Positions 8,675 through 17,837 of a stretch of 64,000 bases of DNA are shown in pieces (position 1 is the stretch's first letter; every line of letters begins with the position of its first letter). The stretch is from Candidatus Frackibacter sp. WG13. GTDB lineage: Bacteria > Bacillota > Halanaerobiia > Halobacteroidales > Acetohalobiaceae. The translations under genes were made by a program, and so were the position numbers. Under the pieces are notes generated by a model, which searched no databases, was not told where the DNA came from, and worked only from the letters and a program-made list of their open reading frames with translations. The stretch is from contig NZ_FOTT01000010.1 of assembly GCF_900114655.1 (NCBI RefSeq), positions 1 to 64,000 of the forward strand. The letters run 5' to 3'.

Positions 8675-10198
8675 TTAAGCTATAATTTCATAAATCTTAT
8701 CTAAATCTAAATTTTCTCTAACAATCTCAGCTAACTTATTATAATTATCTTCTAATTTCCCTCTTACAGAAACCTCTGCTTCACTTAGTGATGATAATCC
8801 TTTTCGCTCTCGCAAAGTATTAATTAGATTTCTTCTAAATTGATCATTATTAAAAAGACCATGTAGATACGTTCCAAAAATCAAGCCATCTTTATTTACT
8901 GCGCCATCAATAAGATTAACTTCTTCTTCTCCTCGCTGCTTAATTCTGAAAGCAAAATCACTTTCATTATTATCTAGTAACTGACTCGTTCCCATATGAA
9001 TTTCATAACCTTCTAATTGATTTCCAATTAAATCATTAAAAAAGATACTGTCTCCTTCTATTTCTGCTTGCGCCTGAAAAGTTAATTTATTAGGGTTAAA
9101 TGTAGTTATAATTGGTAGCAAACCTAATCCATCTAGCTCTTCCCAATCTGACTCTGTTCCTGCTGGATCATAAAGCTTTTCACCTAACATCTGATAGCCA
9201 CCACAAATCCCAATAATCGGTACTTCTCTTTTGGCAGCAGCTAAAATATCTGTATCTAAACCACTCTGCCGTAAATAGATTAGATCATCTATTGTATTCT
9301 TAGTGCCAGGAATGATAATCAAATCAGGATCTCCTATTTCACCTTCTCTTTCTACATACCTCACTTCTGTTCGCGGTTCTCCCCTAAAGGCTTCTAAGTC
9401 ATTAAAGTTTGAAAGGTGAGGTAGCCTAATTACAGCAATCTCAATCTCTGCTTCTTCAGATTTCAAATCATTTAATGCTACTGAATCTTCTGCTGGAATT
9501 ATAAAGTCTTTAAAGTAAGGAATAACCCCTACAACCGGAATTCCAGTCTCTTCTTCAACGATTTCAACTCCTGATTTAAAGAGGTCTATATCTCCTCTAA
9601 ATTTATTAAAGATAATTCCGGCCACTAGTTCTCTCTCTTCAGGAGGTAAAAGCTCAATAGTTCCTACAACTGATGCTAAAGCTCCACCACGGTCTACATC
9701 TGCTACTAATAAGACCGGTGTTTCTTTCATCTTGGCTACATTCATATTAGCTAAATCTTTATCTTTAATATTGATTTCGGCTGGGCTTCCTGCTCCTTCT
9801 AATACTAAGATTTCAAAATCTTGACCTAACCTTTCTAAAGAATCTTTAATCTCATCTAAAGCATAATCACGATAGTCTTCATCTTGCTCTTTTAGACTTA
9901 AATCGGCTAAAGGACGACCATGCTTAATTATTTGAGAAACACCGTCTCCTTTCGGCTTTAATAAGAATGGCTGCATATCAACTGTAGCCTCTACTTGTGC
10001 TGCTTGAGCTTGAATAGCTTGTGCTGTTCCAATCTCTCCTCCATCTTTGGTTACATGTGAGTTCAAAGCCATATTCCAAGCCTTAAAAGGTGCAACTTTA
10101 TATCCATCTTGAGCAAAGATACGACAAAGTGCTGTAGTTAAGATGCTTTTGCCAACATTAGAAGCTGTCCCTTGTAGCATAATCGTTTTAGCCTCCAT
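8675..10198 (-). CDS. Second CobQ-like cobyric acid synthase paralogue (divergent)
   Basis: This 507-residue homologue of the neighbouring CobQ shares domain order, P-loop (QGTASNVGKS), amidotransferase Cys (GICGGYQMLG) and His (TYLHGLFNND), so the fold and both catalytic centres look intact. It departs at positions that are canonical in the other copy: S40-Q41 is A40-W41, R58 is T58, N76 is Q76, and the DTSSQV loop is DGVSQI. These lie in the N-terminal ATP/corrinoid domain, pointing to altered substrate choice. It is translated in the same operon, overlapping cobU by 11 bp. A functional duplicate is also possible. Confidence 0.85.
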   Translation of the reverse strand: MEAKTIMLQGTASNVGKSILTTALCRIFAQDGYKVAPFKAWNMALNSHVTKDGGEIGTAQAIQAQAAQVEATVDMQPFLLKPKGDGVSQIIKHGRPLADLSLKEQDEDYRDYALDEIKDSLERLGQDFEILVLEGAGSPAEINIKDKDLANMNVAKMKETPVLLVADVDRGGALASVVGTIELLPPEERELVAGIIFNKFRGDIDLFKSGVEIVEEETGIPVVGVIPYFKDFIIPAEDSVALNDLKSEEAEIEIAVIRLPHLSNFNDLEAFRGEPRTEVRYVEREGEIGDPDLIIIPGTKNTIDDLIYLRQSGLDTDILAAAKREVPIIGICGGYQMLGEKLYDPAGTESDWEELDGLGLLPIITTFNPNKLTFQAQAEIEGDSIFFNDLIGNQLEGYEIHMGTSQLLDNNESDFAFRIKQRGEEEVNLIDGAVNKDGLIFGTYLHGLFNNDQFRRNLINTLRERKGLSSLSEAEVSVRGKLEDNYNKLAEIVRENLDLDKIYEIIA

Positions 10199-10814
10199 CT
10201 ATCTGCCCCCTAAACTTCGCTTTATTTGCTCTTCCTAACTCTTTGATTTCAACTGGCAAACCAGCATAAGTAATATAAACCTCATCAACTACTTGAGCTA
10301 TTATCTGATTAGCTCTACCTACAGTATCTCTATAAACTCTACTTAAAGGGTACGGAGGAACTAAACCTTGCCCGACTTCATTAGAAACAATGATTATATT
10401 TGCTGACGCTTGCTTTAAATTATTAGCTAATCTTTCAATTTCAGTTAAGGCTGCTTCTGCTTTTTCTTCTCCATTGACAAACTCATAATCCTCAGTTCCA
10501 AAATCTTCTCCTTGCAGCAAAAGATTAGAAACTAAAACAGTTAAACAGTCTAAGAGTATAACCTCTGTCTCTTGAGCTAAATTTATAATTCTACTGGCCA
10601 CATCTTTAGTTTCTTCTACTGTTTTCCAAGTAGAAGGACGACTTTCCTGATGCTTTTGAATTCGCTCTTTCATCTCTTCATCGCCAGCTTCAGCAGTAGC
10701 AATATAAGTAACATCTTCTTGTCCCCAATTATACGCCATATCCTCAGCAAACGAACTCTTCCCGCTCCTAGCACCACCTAAGACTAAGACGCTTTGCTTT
10801 GTCGAATCTCCCAT
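10188..10814 (-). CDS. cobU: Adenosylcobinamide kinase / adenosylcobinamide-phosphate guanylyltransferase
   Basis: This 208-residue bifunctional enzyme phosphorylates adenosylcobinamide and transfers GMP to it. The N-terminus VLVLGGARSGKSSFAE is the P-loop of the CobU family. YIATAEAGDEEMKERIQKHQESRP carries the conserved RIQ.H region with the guanylylated His. LLDCLTVLVSNLLL and IVSNEVGQGLVP (about 138-149) complete the signature. Its ATG overlaps the stop of cbiJ (TAATG), implying coupled translation. Confidence 0.93.
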   Translation of the reverse strand: MGDSTKQSVLVLGGARSGKSSFAEDMAYNWGQEDVTYIATAEAGDEEMKERIQKHQESRPSTWKTVEETKDVASRIINLAQETEVILLDCLTVLVSNLLLQGEDFGTEDYEFVNGEEKAEAALTEIERLANNLKQASANIIIVSNEVGQGLVPPYPLSRVYRDTVGRANQIIAQVVDEVYITYAGLPVEIKELGRANKAKFRGQIDGG

Positions 10815-11590
10815 TATCCTACTCCTTCCTTACTAGCTATATAATCTATTACACTTTTATAATCATCAATTATTTTCGGATAACTTAATTGAGGCCTTTC
10901 GATAACTAAAATTGGAATCTTAAGGTCCTGGGCTGCAATTAATTTAGTATCTAAACCTCCAGTCTTTCCACTAGCCTTAGTTACTAATAAATCAATTCCA
11001 TAATCGAGCAATAATTGTTTATTTAATTTACGACTAAACGGTCCTTGAATTGCTATTAAATTAGCCGGTGGAATATTCAATTGCTCTTGGCATTCCTTTA
11101 AGACACTAACTGTAGGTAAGACCCTGGTAATAACCCTTTCGTTAAAATTTGAGATTCCTTCTGCAAACTTAAATAACTCTTTACTACCAATTGTTAATAA
11201 GACTCTTCCTGAGGTTTGATTTATATAGTCGATTGCTGCTTGAAAACCAGCCTTTTTAACTATAAATTCATTCTCTGGCAACTCTATATTCTTTCTTTCA
11301 AAACGAATATAATTAATCTCTAGCTCAGAAGTAGCCGTAATTCCATTACGCGATACTTCTTCTGCAAACGGATGAGTAGCATCAATAACAGTATCAACGC
11401 CATACTCACTTATTAATTCTTTAATTCCTTCTTTATCTAGCCTATCTGTAACTATCTCTATATCTCCTATCTCTTTTAACAGCCGCTGGCCATAATCAGT
11501 TACCACCGATGCTACTACTGAATATCCCTCTTGTAGCAAAAGCTTAACTATTTCGCGACTATCCTTCGTTCCTCCTAAGACATAGATCAT
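10814..11590 (-). CDS. cbiJ: Cobalt-precorrin-6A reductase (CbiJ/CobK family)
   Basis: This 258-residue NAD(P)H-dependent enzyme reduces cobalt-precorrin-6A. It starts MIYVLGGTKDSREIVKLLL, a Rossmann-like motif of the CobK family, and continues with DATHPFAEEVS (about 70-80), YIRFER and RVLLTIGSKEL. The late KASGKTGGLDTKL (about 206-218) is typical. It overlaps cobU by 1 bp and cbiH by 4 bp in the operon, next to the methyltransferases that make its substrate. Confidence 0.9.
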   Translation of the reverse strand: MIYVLGGTKDSREIVKLLLQEGYSVVASVVTDYGQRLLKEIGDIEIVTDRLDKEGIKELISEYGVDTVIDATHPFAEEVSRNGITATSELEINYIRFERKNIELPENEFIVKKAGFQAAIDYINQTSGRVLLTIGSKELFKFAEGISNFNERVITRVLPTVSVLKECQEQLNIPPANLIAIQGPFSRKLNKQLLLDYGIDLLVTKASGKTGGLDTKLIAAQDLKIPILVIERPQLSYPKIIDDYKSVIDYIASKEGVG

Positions 11591-12408
11591 ACTTCATAAC
11601 CCCGAGGCGTAACCATAAAATCAGCAAAAGTAAATGTTTCTGAATTGCCGATAATCACTGTAGTTACCATATCTATCTCTTCTTCTAACATCTGATCTAA
11701 ATTAGTAACTACCATCTCTTCTGAACCTCGTTTAGCATTACGAACAATACCTACCGGTGTAGATGGTTCTTTGTGTTTTAAGAAAATCTCTCTCGCCTCT
11801 ACAATCTGCTCAGTGCGCTGGTTGCTTTTAGGATTATAAAGAGCAATTACAAAATCTGCCGCTGCTGCTTTCTCTAATCTATCAACAATTACCTCCCAAG
11901 GAGTTAATAAATCACTAAGGCTAATTACAGCATAATCATGCATTAAAGGCGCACCTAGAGTTGAAGCTGCTGCGTTTGCTGCTGTAATACCTGGGATAAT
12001 TTCTACTGCTAAGTCTAACCCTTTTTCATTCACCATTTCTAAAACTAAACCAGCCATTCCATAAACACCAGCATCACCGCTGCTAACCATGGCTACCTTT
12101 TGACCTTCACAAGCTGCTTCTATTGCTAAAGCAGTCCGGTCTACTTCCTTAGTCATTCCTGTTGAAATAACTTCCTGGTCTTCATTAATTAAATCAGCTA
12201 ATAAATCAATATACGTATTATAACCTACTACTACATCTACATCTTTAATTACCTGAAATGCCTTAATACTTAAGTACTCTAGATCTCCAGGTCCCAATCC
12301 TACTACATAGATCTCTCCTGGGCTATCGCTACTGTTACTCCTTGATACTTTCTCTTTTTTAAGAGTAATTCCATCTTCTTGCCACTCAATAGTGCTACCG
12401 GCTCGCAT
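11587..12408 (-). CDS. cbiH: Cobalt-precorrin-3B C17-methyltransferase (CbiH/CobJ family)
   Basis: This SAM-dependent ring-contracting methyltransferase of the tetrapyrrole methylase family has the core GEIYVVGLGPGDLEYLSIKA, then MVSSGDAGVYGMAGL and IPGITAANAAASTLGAPLMHD. The only standard start codon in frame is the ATG at 12408, which gives 273 residues with a tail of about 35 residues before the usual N-terminus. The gene then overlaps cbiG by 106 bp. No ATG, GTG or TTG exists closer to the GEIYVV core, so either the tail is real or a rare codon is used. The function is clear; the start is not. Confidence 0.88.
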   Translation of the reverse strand: MRAGSTIEWQEDGITLKKEKVSRSNSSDSPGEIYVVGLGPGDLEYLSIKAFQVIKDVDVVVGYNTYIDLLADLINEDQEVISTGMTKEVDRTALAIEAACEGQKVAMVSSGDAGVYGMAGLVLEMVNEKGLDLAVEIIPGITAANAAASTLGAPLMHDYAVISLSDLLTPWEVIVDRLEKAAAADFVIALYNPKSNQRTEQIVEAREIFLKHKEPSTPVGIVRNAKRGSEEMVVTNLDQMLEEEIDMVTTVIIGNSETFTFADFMVTPRGYEV

Positions 12409-13388
12409 ACTCCACCAACTCCTATCGCTTTTTTTACAAATTCCGATGTTGTAAATTCTAAATCGGATGTTTTTATCTCTTCCCGAGAAATAATATTTAG
12501 ATCTAAACCTTGTTCTCTAGCATAAACAACTAAACCTTCTTCATCTGCTTTTAAATCAATAGTTGCTACTGCTTTAACCTGTTCTAAACTTAATCCTGCT
12601 TCCTTTAATGCTTCTTCCACTGCTAGAGCAATTCTTTCTTTACTAATTCCCCGACGACAGCCAATCCCTAGAACTAAGTTCCTTGGTTTTAACCATAAGT
12701 ACGGTTGCTCTTTCAACTTCTCTGTTAACTTTATTTGTTGATTAGAAATTATTACACTAGCTTTACTAGTCTTTTCATTAAGCTTATCTAATGAATATAT
12801 ATTGAAGTCTCCAGTTAATTCTAAATCCAAATTATAATCAGTAAAAATATTAACTTCGTCTCCATTAACTATAGCTGCATTAATCTTTGTTAAGTTAGCA
12901 AACGGTTCAATCTTACAATCTAAATCCTTAGCTAACATATCAATAGCAGACTTCCCTTGACTGTCAGTAGCCGTTGTAATTACAGGATTAGCCTTTAATA
13001 GCTTAGCCAACTGAGAGGTCAATTCATTAGCTCCTCCTAGATGTCCTGATAAGGTACTAATTACAAATTGTTTTGTCTCATCAATTGTTACTACTGCTGG
13101 ATCTGAACGTTTGTCTTCAATACAATCTGCTATCATTCGCACCACAATTCCTAACGCCATAATGAAGATTATTCCATCATATTGATGAAAAATATCATCA
13201 ACTAAGTTCTTTAATCTACCAGAATAGATATTTAGTCCTTGTAATTGACTAATCTCTTCCTTAAATTTGTCCGAAATATATATATCGATAACTTGATTAT
13301 TTAATCCAACAATCTCCTCTTTACAGCTAATTATCTCTTCAGCTATTCCTACCCCATTCTTAGTTATGGCAATTACTGCTAACTTCAT
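12303..13388 (-). CDS. cbiG: Cobalt-precorrin-5A hydrolase (CbiG)
   Basis: This 361-residue protein opens the delta-lactone of cobalt-precorrin-5A and releases acetaldehyde. The N-terminal half has FIMALGIVVRMIADCIEDKRSDPAV-type sequence and STLSGHLGGANELTSQLA (about 111-128). A variable middle region precedes the C-terminal domain, which begins LVLGIGCRRGIS and ends with GVGGVCEPVALL. This three-part layout is usual for CbiG. It lies between cbiF and cbiH and starts 3 bp after the cbiF region. Confidence 0.9.
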   Translation of the reverse strand: MKLAVIAITKNGVGIAEEIISCKEEIVGLNNQVIDIYISDKFKEEISQLQGLNIYSGRLKNLVDDIFHQYDGIIFIMALGIVVRMIADCIEDKRSDPAVVTIDETKQFVISTLSGHLGGANELTSQLAKLLKANPVITTATDSQGKSAIDMLAKDLDCKIEPFANLTKINAAIVNGDEVNIFTDYNLDLELTGDFNIYSLDKLNEKTSKASVIISNQQIKLTEKLKEQPYLWLKPRNLVLGIGCRRGISKERIALAVEEALKEAGLSLEQVKAVATIDLKADEEGLVVYAREQGLDLNIISREEIKTSDLEFTTSEFVKKAIGVGGVCEPVALLSGKKMELLLKKRKYQGVTVAIAQERSM

Positions 13389-13391
13389 TAT

Positions 13392-14156
13392 TTAGTTACT
13401 CTCACTTTTACTCTTTCGATACTCATGACTAAAGTCTTTATCATAGAGTTTCGACTTAGAGTACTCTGTGTCTAAGAAATCTCCGACTACAATCATAGCT
13501 GTCTTAGTAATCTCTGCTTCCTTTACTTTATCAGCAATTGTTGCTAAGGTACCTACAACTTTCTTCTCATCATGCCAAGAAGCCTTCTGCACAACTGCTA
13601 TTGGCGTATCTTCTGAATACTCCTCAGCTAATTCTTTAACTACATTCTCAATCATATGGACACTTAAAAAGATTGCCATGGAAGCATTATGTCTCGCCAA
13701 TTTATGCAACTTCTCTTTGTCAGGAACACTAGTCCTTCCTTCTAACCTAGTTACAATTACCGTCTGTGTTACATCAGGCAAAGTATATTCTCTCTTTAGG
13801 CTAGCTGCTGTTGCTACAAAAGAACTAACTCCCGGTATAACTTCATATTCAATACCTTTATCCTCCAAAGCATCCATCTGCTCTTGAATTGCTCCATAAA
13901 TACTAGGGTCTCCAGTATGAACCCGGGCAACTAATTTATCCTCACTAATTGCTTCTTCCATCTTAGCTAATACTTCTTCTAAAGTCATAGCTGCACTATC
14001 ATAGATTTCTGCTTCATCTTTCGCAACATCTAGTAAAATAGGATTTACTAAGGAACCAGCATAGATAATTAAATCTGCTTCTTTAATAATCTTCTGCCCC
14101 TTTACTGTAATTAACTCTGGGTCTCCTGGTCCAGCTCCTACAAAATAGACTTTCAT
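13392..14156 (-). CDS. cbiF: Cobalt-precorrin-4 C11-methyltransferase
   Basis: This 254-residue SAM-dependent methylase starts KVYFVGAGPGDPELITVKG, the P1 loop of tetrapyrrole methylases. LIIYAGSLVNP is specific to the C11 enzyme. RVHTGDPSIYGAIQEQ (about 78-93) and VIPGVSSFVATAASLKREYTLP follow. The C-terminal tail (about 230-254) is charged. It sits 2 bp from cbiL and 3 bp from cbiG, in pathway-related order. Confidence 0.93.
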   Translation of the reverse strand: MKVYFVGAGPGDPELITVKGQKIIKEADLIIYAGSLVNPILLDVAKDEAEIYDSAAMTLEEVLAKMEEAISEDKLVARVHTGDPSIYGAIQEQMDALEDKGIEYEVIPGVSSFVATAASLKREYTLPDVTQTVIVTRLEGRTSVPDKEKLHKLARHNASMAIFLSVHMIENVVKELAEEYSEDTPIAVVQKASWHDEKKVVGTLATIADKVKEAEITKTAMIVVGDFLDTEYSKSKLYDKDFSHEYRKSKSESN

Positions 14157-14158
14157 AA

Positions 14159-14872
14159 TTATTCCTCCTCTATTGACTGTTTAGTTATCACCATCGATAA
14201 ATAATCTAAATCTTCTCCACATAAAGATTTTAAATCTGTGGTTATAAATTCATCCTCGCGCCCACACCGACTAGCATAGAATGAATTTTCAGTAATTCCT
14301 ACTTTATCTAGCTTAGCTACTATGTCATCAAAGTTGCGGGCTACCTTCATTAAGACTGTATTATCAAAGTTAGCTAAAATTTCATCTAAATTATCATAAT
14401 CATAAGCAGCGGGAATAATTGCTACTGTTTCGTTCTTTTCCGCTAAAGGACGATTCATAGCTGCTGAGCAAGCAGAATAAGAGTTAATCCCTGGCACTGT
14501 TTCAATTTCTATGTCAGTATTCTTCTCAAGCCTTCTTAAAACATAAATATAAGTACTATATAATAGCGGATCACCGATAGTAATAAAGGCAACATCCTTC
14601 TCCTGCTCTAACTCTTCTTTAATTTCAGCTGTTGCCTCATCCCAAAACTTATTTAATTTATCTTGATTATGAGTCATAGGGAAGATTAATTCTTTTATTT
14701 CTAAATCTCCACCTAGAACTTCTTCTACAATAGATAAGGCTATACTTTCTTTTCCTACCGCTGATTTAGGAGTACAGATAATATCTACTTCCTCTAAAAC
14801 TCTTTTTGCTTTCAAAGTCATTAATTCTGGGTCTCCTGGTCCTACCCCCACTCCATAAAACTTTCCTGCCAT
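14159..14872 (-). CDS. cbiL: Cobalt-precorrin-2 C20-methyltransferase
   Basis: From the ATG at 14872 this is a 237-residue tetrapyrrole methylase that makes cobalt-precorrin-3. It begins AGKFYGVGVGPGDPELMTLKA; TIGDPLLYSTYIYV (about 95-108) and TVPGINSYSACSAAMNRPLAE are C20-type motifs. A longer frame starts at 14962 inside cbiT. The internal start is preferred because GAGGAG lies upstream and the family N-terminus begins there. It starts 1 bp after the cbiT stop. Confidence 0.92.
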   Translation of the reverse strand: MAGKFYGVGVGPGDPELMTLKAKRVLEEVDIICTPKSAVGKESIALSIVEEVLGGDLEIKELIFPMTHNQDKLNKFWDEATAEIKEELEQEKDVAFITIGDPLLYSTYIYVLRRLEKNTDIEIETVPGINSYSACSAAMNRPLAEKNETVAIIPAAYDYDNLDEILANFDNTVLMKVARNFDDIVAKLDKVGITENSFYASRCGREDEFITTDLKSLCGEDLDYLSMVITKQSIEEE

Positions 14873-14873
14873 C

Positions 14874-15464
14874 TTATCTTCTCCTCTCACCTGTAATAAT
14901 ATATACCGGATTCTGACCTTGTAACATATGATAATTTCCCACTTCTCTTGTCCGAGTAACACTAATATTGACTATATCTAAACTATAATTTAAGTCTAAT
15001 AGAATATCTTTAGCAGCTGATAATGTCTCTAAGGTAATAGCATTGATTACTATTCTCCCTGCTGGTTCTAATTTTTGGTTAACTACTTCTAATATCTCCT
15101 CTAACTTCCCACCGCTACCACCGATTATAACTCTATCTACTGGTGGCAAGTTATTTAAAGCCGATGGCGCTTTCCCAGCTATAACACCTACATTATCTAA
15201 ACCAAACTTATTAATATTCTTTTCAATTAATTCGATCCCTTTACTTTCTCTTTCTATAGCCCAAACCTGACCTTTACTAGCTAACAAAGCTGCTTCAATA
15301 GTTAAGGAGCCAGTCCCAGCACCGATATCATAAACGATACTATCCTCTTTTAATCTTAACTTAGCCATGGTAACCGCTCTAACTTCTTCTTTAGTCATCG
15401 GCACTTCGCCTCTAATAAAGATTTCATCAGGAATACCAGGTGTTTGGAATTGCCAGTCAGTCAT
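14874..15464 (-). CDS. cbiT: Cobalt-precorrin-6B C15-methyltransferase (decarboxylating), CbiT
   Basis: This 196-residue Rossmann-fold SAM methyltransferase methylates C15 and drives loss of the C12 acetate carboxylate. The opening GIPDEIFIRGEVPMTKEEVRA is typical of CbiT. The SAM motif is VYDIGAGTGSLTIEAAL (about 44-60), and RVIIGGSGGKLEEIL follows. It overlaps cbiE by 4 bp (ATGA), so the two domains that form CobL in aerobes are separate but coupled here. Confidence 0.93.
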   Translation of the reverse strand: MTDWQFQTPGIPDEIFIRGEVPMTKEEVRAVTMAKLRLKEDSIVYDIGAGTGSLTIEAALLASKGQVWAIERESKGIELIEKNINKFGLDNVGVIAGKAPSALNNLPPVDRVIIGGSGGKLEEILEVVNQKLEPAGRIVINAITLETLSAAKDILLDLNYSLDIVNISVTRTREVGNYHMLQGQNPVYIITGERRR

Positions 15465-16099
15465 GCTAGATCACCTTCACTATAGATTACCATTACTGAC
15501 ATCCCAAAATCATTATACTTAGTAATCTCTTCTAGCTTTCCATCAATCACTCTTTCATCACCATAGGACAATCTTTCTCCTACAAAAGCTCTTCGTTCAG
15601 TAACTCCTGCTTCTAATAAATACTCTGCTATCTGATCAGGTGGAAATTTATAATCAGTAAAGAAACCTACCTTTTCACTATCCTCTATCATTTCTAATAA
15701 TTCTGCCTTGTCTCTACCATGCAAACTAGTAATCTCTGCATCCTGCCAAACTAATTTAGCTTTAGCAAAGCCTAACTGCAATGAGCTAATACCTGGAATT
15801 ACTTTTAATTTATCTTTACTAAAATGTTTTGATAAGTAGTTCAACATACTATAAAGCCCCGGATCACCAGAAACTAAAACAGCAATCTGCTTTTGACAAT
15901 AATTATCTTTAATATAGTTTAAAACCCTCTTTAAGTCAGCTTTAATCACTAATTCTTCTTTATCTAAATCTGAAAAAAGTTTTATAGCTCTCTTACCTCC
16001 AATTAAAACATCAGATTCTTCAGCTAAACGCCTAGTAATCGGCAATAAATAATCTTCTGAACCTGGTCCAATACCTAGGATATAGATCTGATTCTCCAT
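15461..16099 (-). CDS. cbiE: Cobalt-precorrin-7 C5-methyltransferase, CbiE
   Basis: This 212-residue tetrapyrrole methylase starts NQIYILGIGPGSEDYLLP. VLVSGDPGLYSMLNYL (about 75-90) and VIPGISSLQLGFAKAKLVWQDA are conserved methylase loops, and SLHGRD with RAFVGERLSYGDERV follows. It overlaps cbiD at its start by 25 bp and cbiT at its end by 4 bp. It methylates C5 after CbiT. Confidence 0.92.
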   Translation of the reverse strand: MENQIYILGIGPGSEDYLLPITRRLAEESDVLIGGKRAIKLFSDLDKEELVIKADLKRVLNYIKDNYCQKQIAVLVSGDPGLYSMLNYLSKHFSKDKLKVIPGISSLQLGFAKAKLVWQDAEITSLHGRDKAELLEMIEDSEKVGFFTDYKFPPDQIAEYLLEAGVTERRAFVGERLSYGDERVIDGKLEEITKYNDFGMSVMVIYSEGDLA

Positions 16100-17205
16100 C
16101 CTGTTGCCCCTTTCTCTAAATCAACTCCATAACTACCTAATATTTCTTTTTCCATTGAAAAGATAATAGAACCAAAGTCTATCTGTTGGTTTACCTTCTC
16201 AGCAGCTCTAATTACTACTCTTTTTGCTAAGAAATTAAATACCTCAGTAGCCATTCTTGCTTCTTTTAGAATTTGAACTGTCTCTTCAGCAGTATTAGCT
16301 TTTAAAATTCCATTAATTAAATCTTGGCTGCCACCTAAACTAGCTGTATAGGCAGCTATTGTCTCTAACCTACCATCTGCTATCTTACTATGAGTATCAA
16401 AGATCCCAGCTGCAACCTTGACTAACTTACCTATATGTCCTAAAAGAATAATTCTCTTAATTCCTTTTTCAGCAGCTCTCTCTAACATATACCCAACAAA
16501 GTTACTCATCTTAATCCATTCTTCATCAACTATGCCAAGGTTATTAGCCATGCGTTTACCATAATTACCAAAAATAAAAACTAATTCTTCTCTTTCTTCG
16601 GCTATTGCCTGGTCTATAGCTATCACTAATGATTCCTTATATGCTCGTTTTGACATCGGTTCTACAATGCCAGTCGTTCCTAAAATAGAGATCCCACCTT
16701 TAATTCCTAACCGAGGATTAAAGGTTTTCTTTGCTACTTCTTCTCCTTCTGGAACCTTAATCCTAACCTTAACTCCGGCATTAGCAGGTAGAACCTTCTT
16801 TACCTCATCTATAATCATCTTACGCGGCACCGGATTAATAGCAGGTTCTCCTACTTTAACTGCTAGACCAGGTTTCGTTACCACCCCAACTCCCTGACCT
16901 CCTTCAATCTCGATTCCTGCTTTGATTTTACTAACTTCAGCCACTATCTCTAAACCATCAGTAATATCTGGATCATCACCAGCATCTTTAATTACAGTAC
17001 AACTGACTCTTTCCTGCTCAATATTAGGAGCTATTATCTCTAAATTAACATCTATCCCTGCCGGTGTCTCAATCATTACCTCTTCAATTATCTCTTGAGA
17101 ATATAGCATTTGAGTAGCAGCTTTAGCAGCCCCGGCAGCAGTAGTACCCGTAGTATATCCTCTTCTTAATTTTTTGCCATCTCGTTCTATATAAGATTCA
17201 AACAT
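16075..17205 (-). CDS. cbiD: Cobalt-precorrin-5B C1-methyltransferase, CbiD
   Basis: This 376-residue SAM-dependent methyltransferase of the anaerobic pathway carries RRGYTTGTTAAGAAKAA (about 14-30), the CbiD signature. Further motifs are KDAGDDPDITDG, GGQGVGVVTKPGLAVKVGEPAINPVPR and LGTTGIVEPMS. LLGHIGKLVKVAAGIFDTHSK lies in the C-terminal half. It is found only in the cobalt-early (anaerobic) route, so it fixes the pathway type for this organism. Confidence 0.94.
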   Translation of the reverse strand: MFESYIERDGKKLRRGYTTGTTAAGAAKAATQMLYSQEIIEEVMIETPAGIDVNLEIIAPNIEQERVSCTVIKDAGDDPDITDGLEIVAEVSKIKAGIEIEGGQGVGVVTKPGLAVKVGEPAINPVPRKMIIDEVKKVLPANAGVKVRIKVPEGEEVAKKTFNPRLGIKGGISILGTTGIVEPMSKRAYKESLVIAIDQAIAEEREELVFIFGNYGKRMANNLGIVDEEWIKMSNFVGYMLERAAEKGIKRIILLGHIGKLVKVAAGIFDTHSKIADGRLETIAAYTASLGGSQDLINGILKANTAEETVQILKEARMATEVFNFLAKRVVIRAAEKVNQQIDFGSIIFSMEKEILGSYGVDLEKGATGWRIRSIS

Positions 17206-17218
17206 ATGCTTGTCACCT

Positions 17219-17836
17219 CTAAGTCATATATAATAGAGCATTAGTAATTGAAGCTGCTACACTACTTCCTCCTTTTCTTCCTCGCACAGTAATAAACGGA
17301 ATATCCATCTTTTCTAGTTCAGCTTTAGACTCTTTAGCGCCAACAAAACCAACAGGAGTCCCTATAATTAATTCTGGTTCTACTTTACCATTCTCTATCA
17401 ATTCCATCAATTCAAAAAGGGCCGTAGGAGCATTCCCGATCGCAAAGACTTTATTCTTTGGATTCTTAATTGCAGTTCTCATAGCCATCATCGAACGAGT
17501 AATATCTAGCTCTTTTGCTTTGGCCGCTACTTCTTCATCGCTAATAAAGCACTCTACTTCTCCACCTAATGCCCCTAACTTTCGTTTATTAATTCCTGCT
17601 CTTAACATATTAACATCAGTAACGATATTTGAGCCAGCCTTTAATGCCTTTAATCCAGCTTCAACAGCATCATCAGAAATAATTACTAAATCTTTAAAAT
17701 CAAAATCAGCTGTTGCATGAATAACTCGCTTAACTATCTTCTTTTCCTGCTCAGTACAATCTAACTCACTAACTTCTTCTTCAATAATTCTCATACTTTT
17801 ATCTTCTATCGCTTGCGGCTGTTTAATAATTTCCAA
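17219..17836 (-). CDS. cbiC: Cobalt-precorrin-8 methylmutase, CbiC
   Basis: This 205-residue enzyme moves the C11 methyl group to C12, giving cobyrinic acid. RVIHATADFDF (about 42-52) contains the catalytic His. DVNMLRAGINKRKL, IGNAPTALFELMEL and GTPVGFVGAKESKAEL follow, and RGRKGGSSVAASITNALLY is near the end. It lies 1 bp from cbiX and 13 bp from cbiD. Length and motifs are typical. Confidence 0.94.
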   Translation of the reverse strand: MEIIKQPQAIEDKSMRIIEEEVSELDCTEQEKKIVKRVIHATADFDFKDLVIISDDAVEAGLKALKAGSNIVTDVNMLRAGINKRKLGALGGEVECFISDEEVAAKAKELDITRSMMAMRTAIKNPKNKVFAIGNAPTALFELMELIENGKVEPELIIGTPVGFVGAKESKAELEKMDIPFITVRGRKGGSSVAASITNALLYMT

Positions 17837-17837
17837 G

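Noticed and set aside
13468-13887. 139-codon plus-strand frame inside cbiF
   Set aside because: Lies wholly antisense to a clear cbiF gene; serine/threonine-rich shadow translation without a ribosome site.
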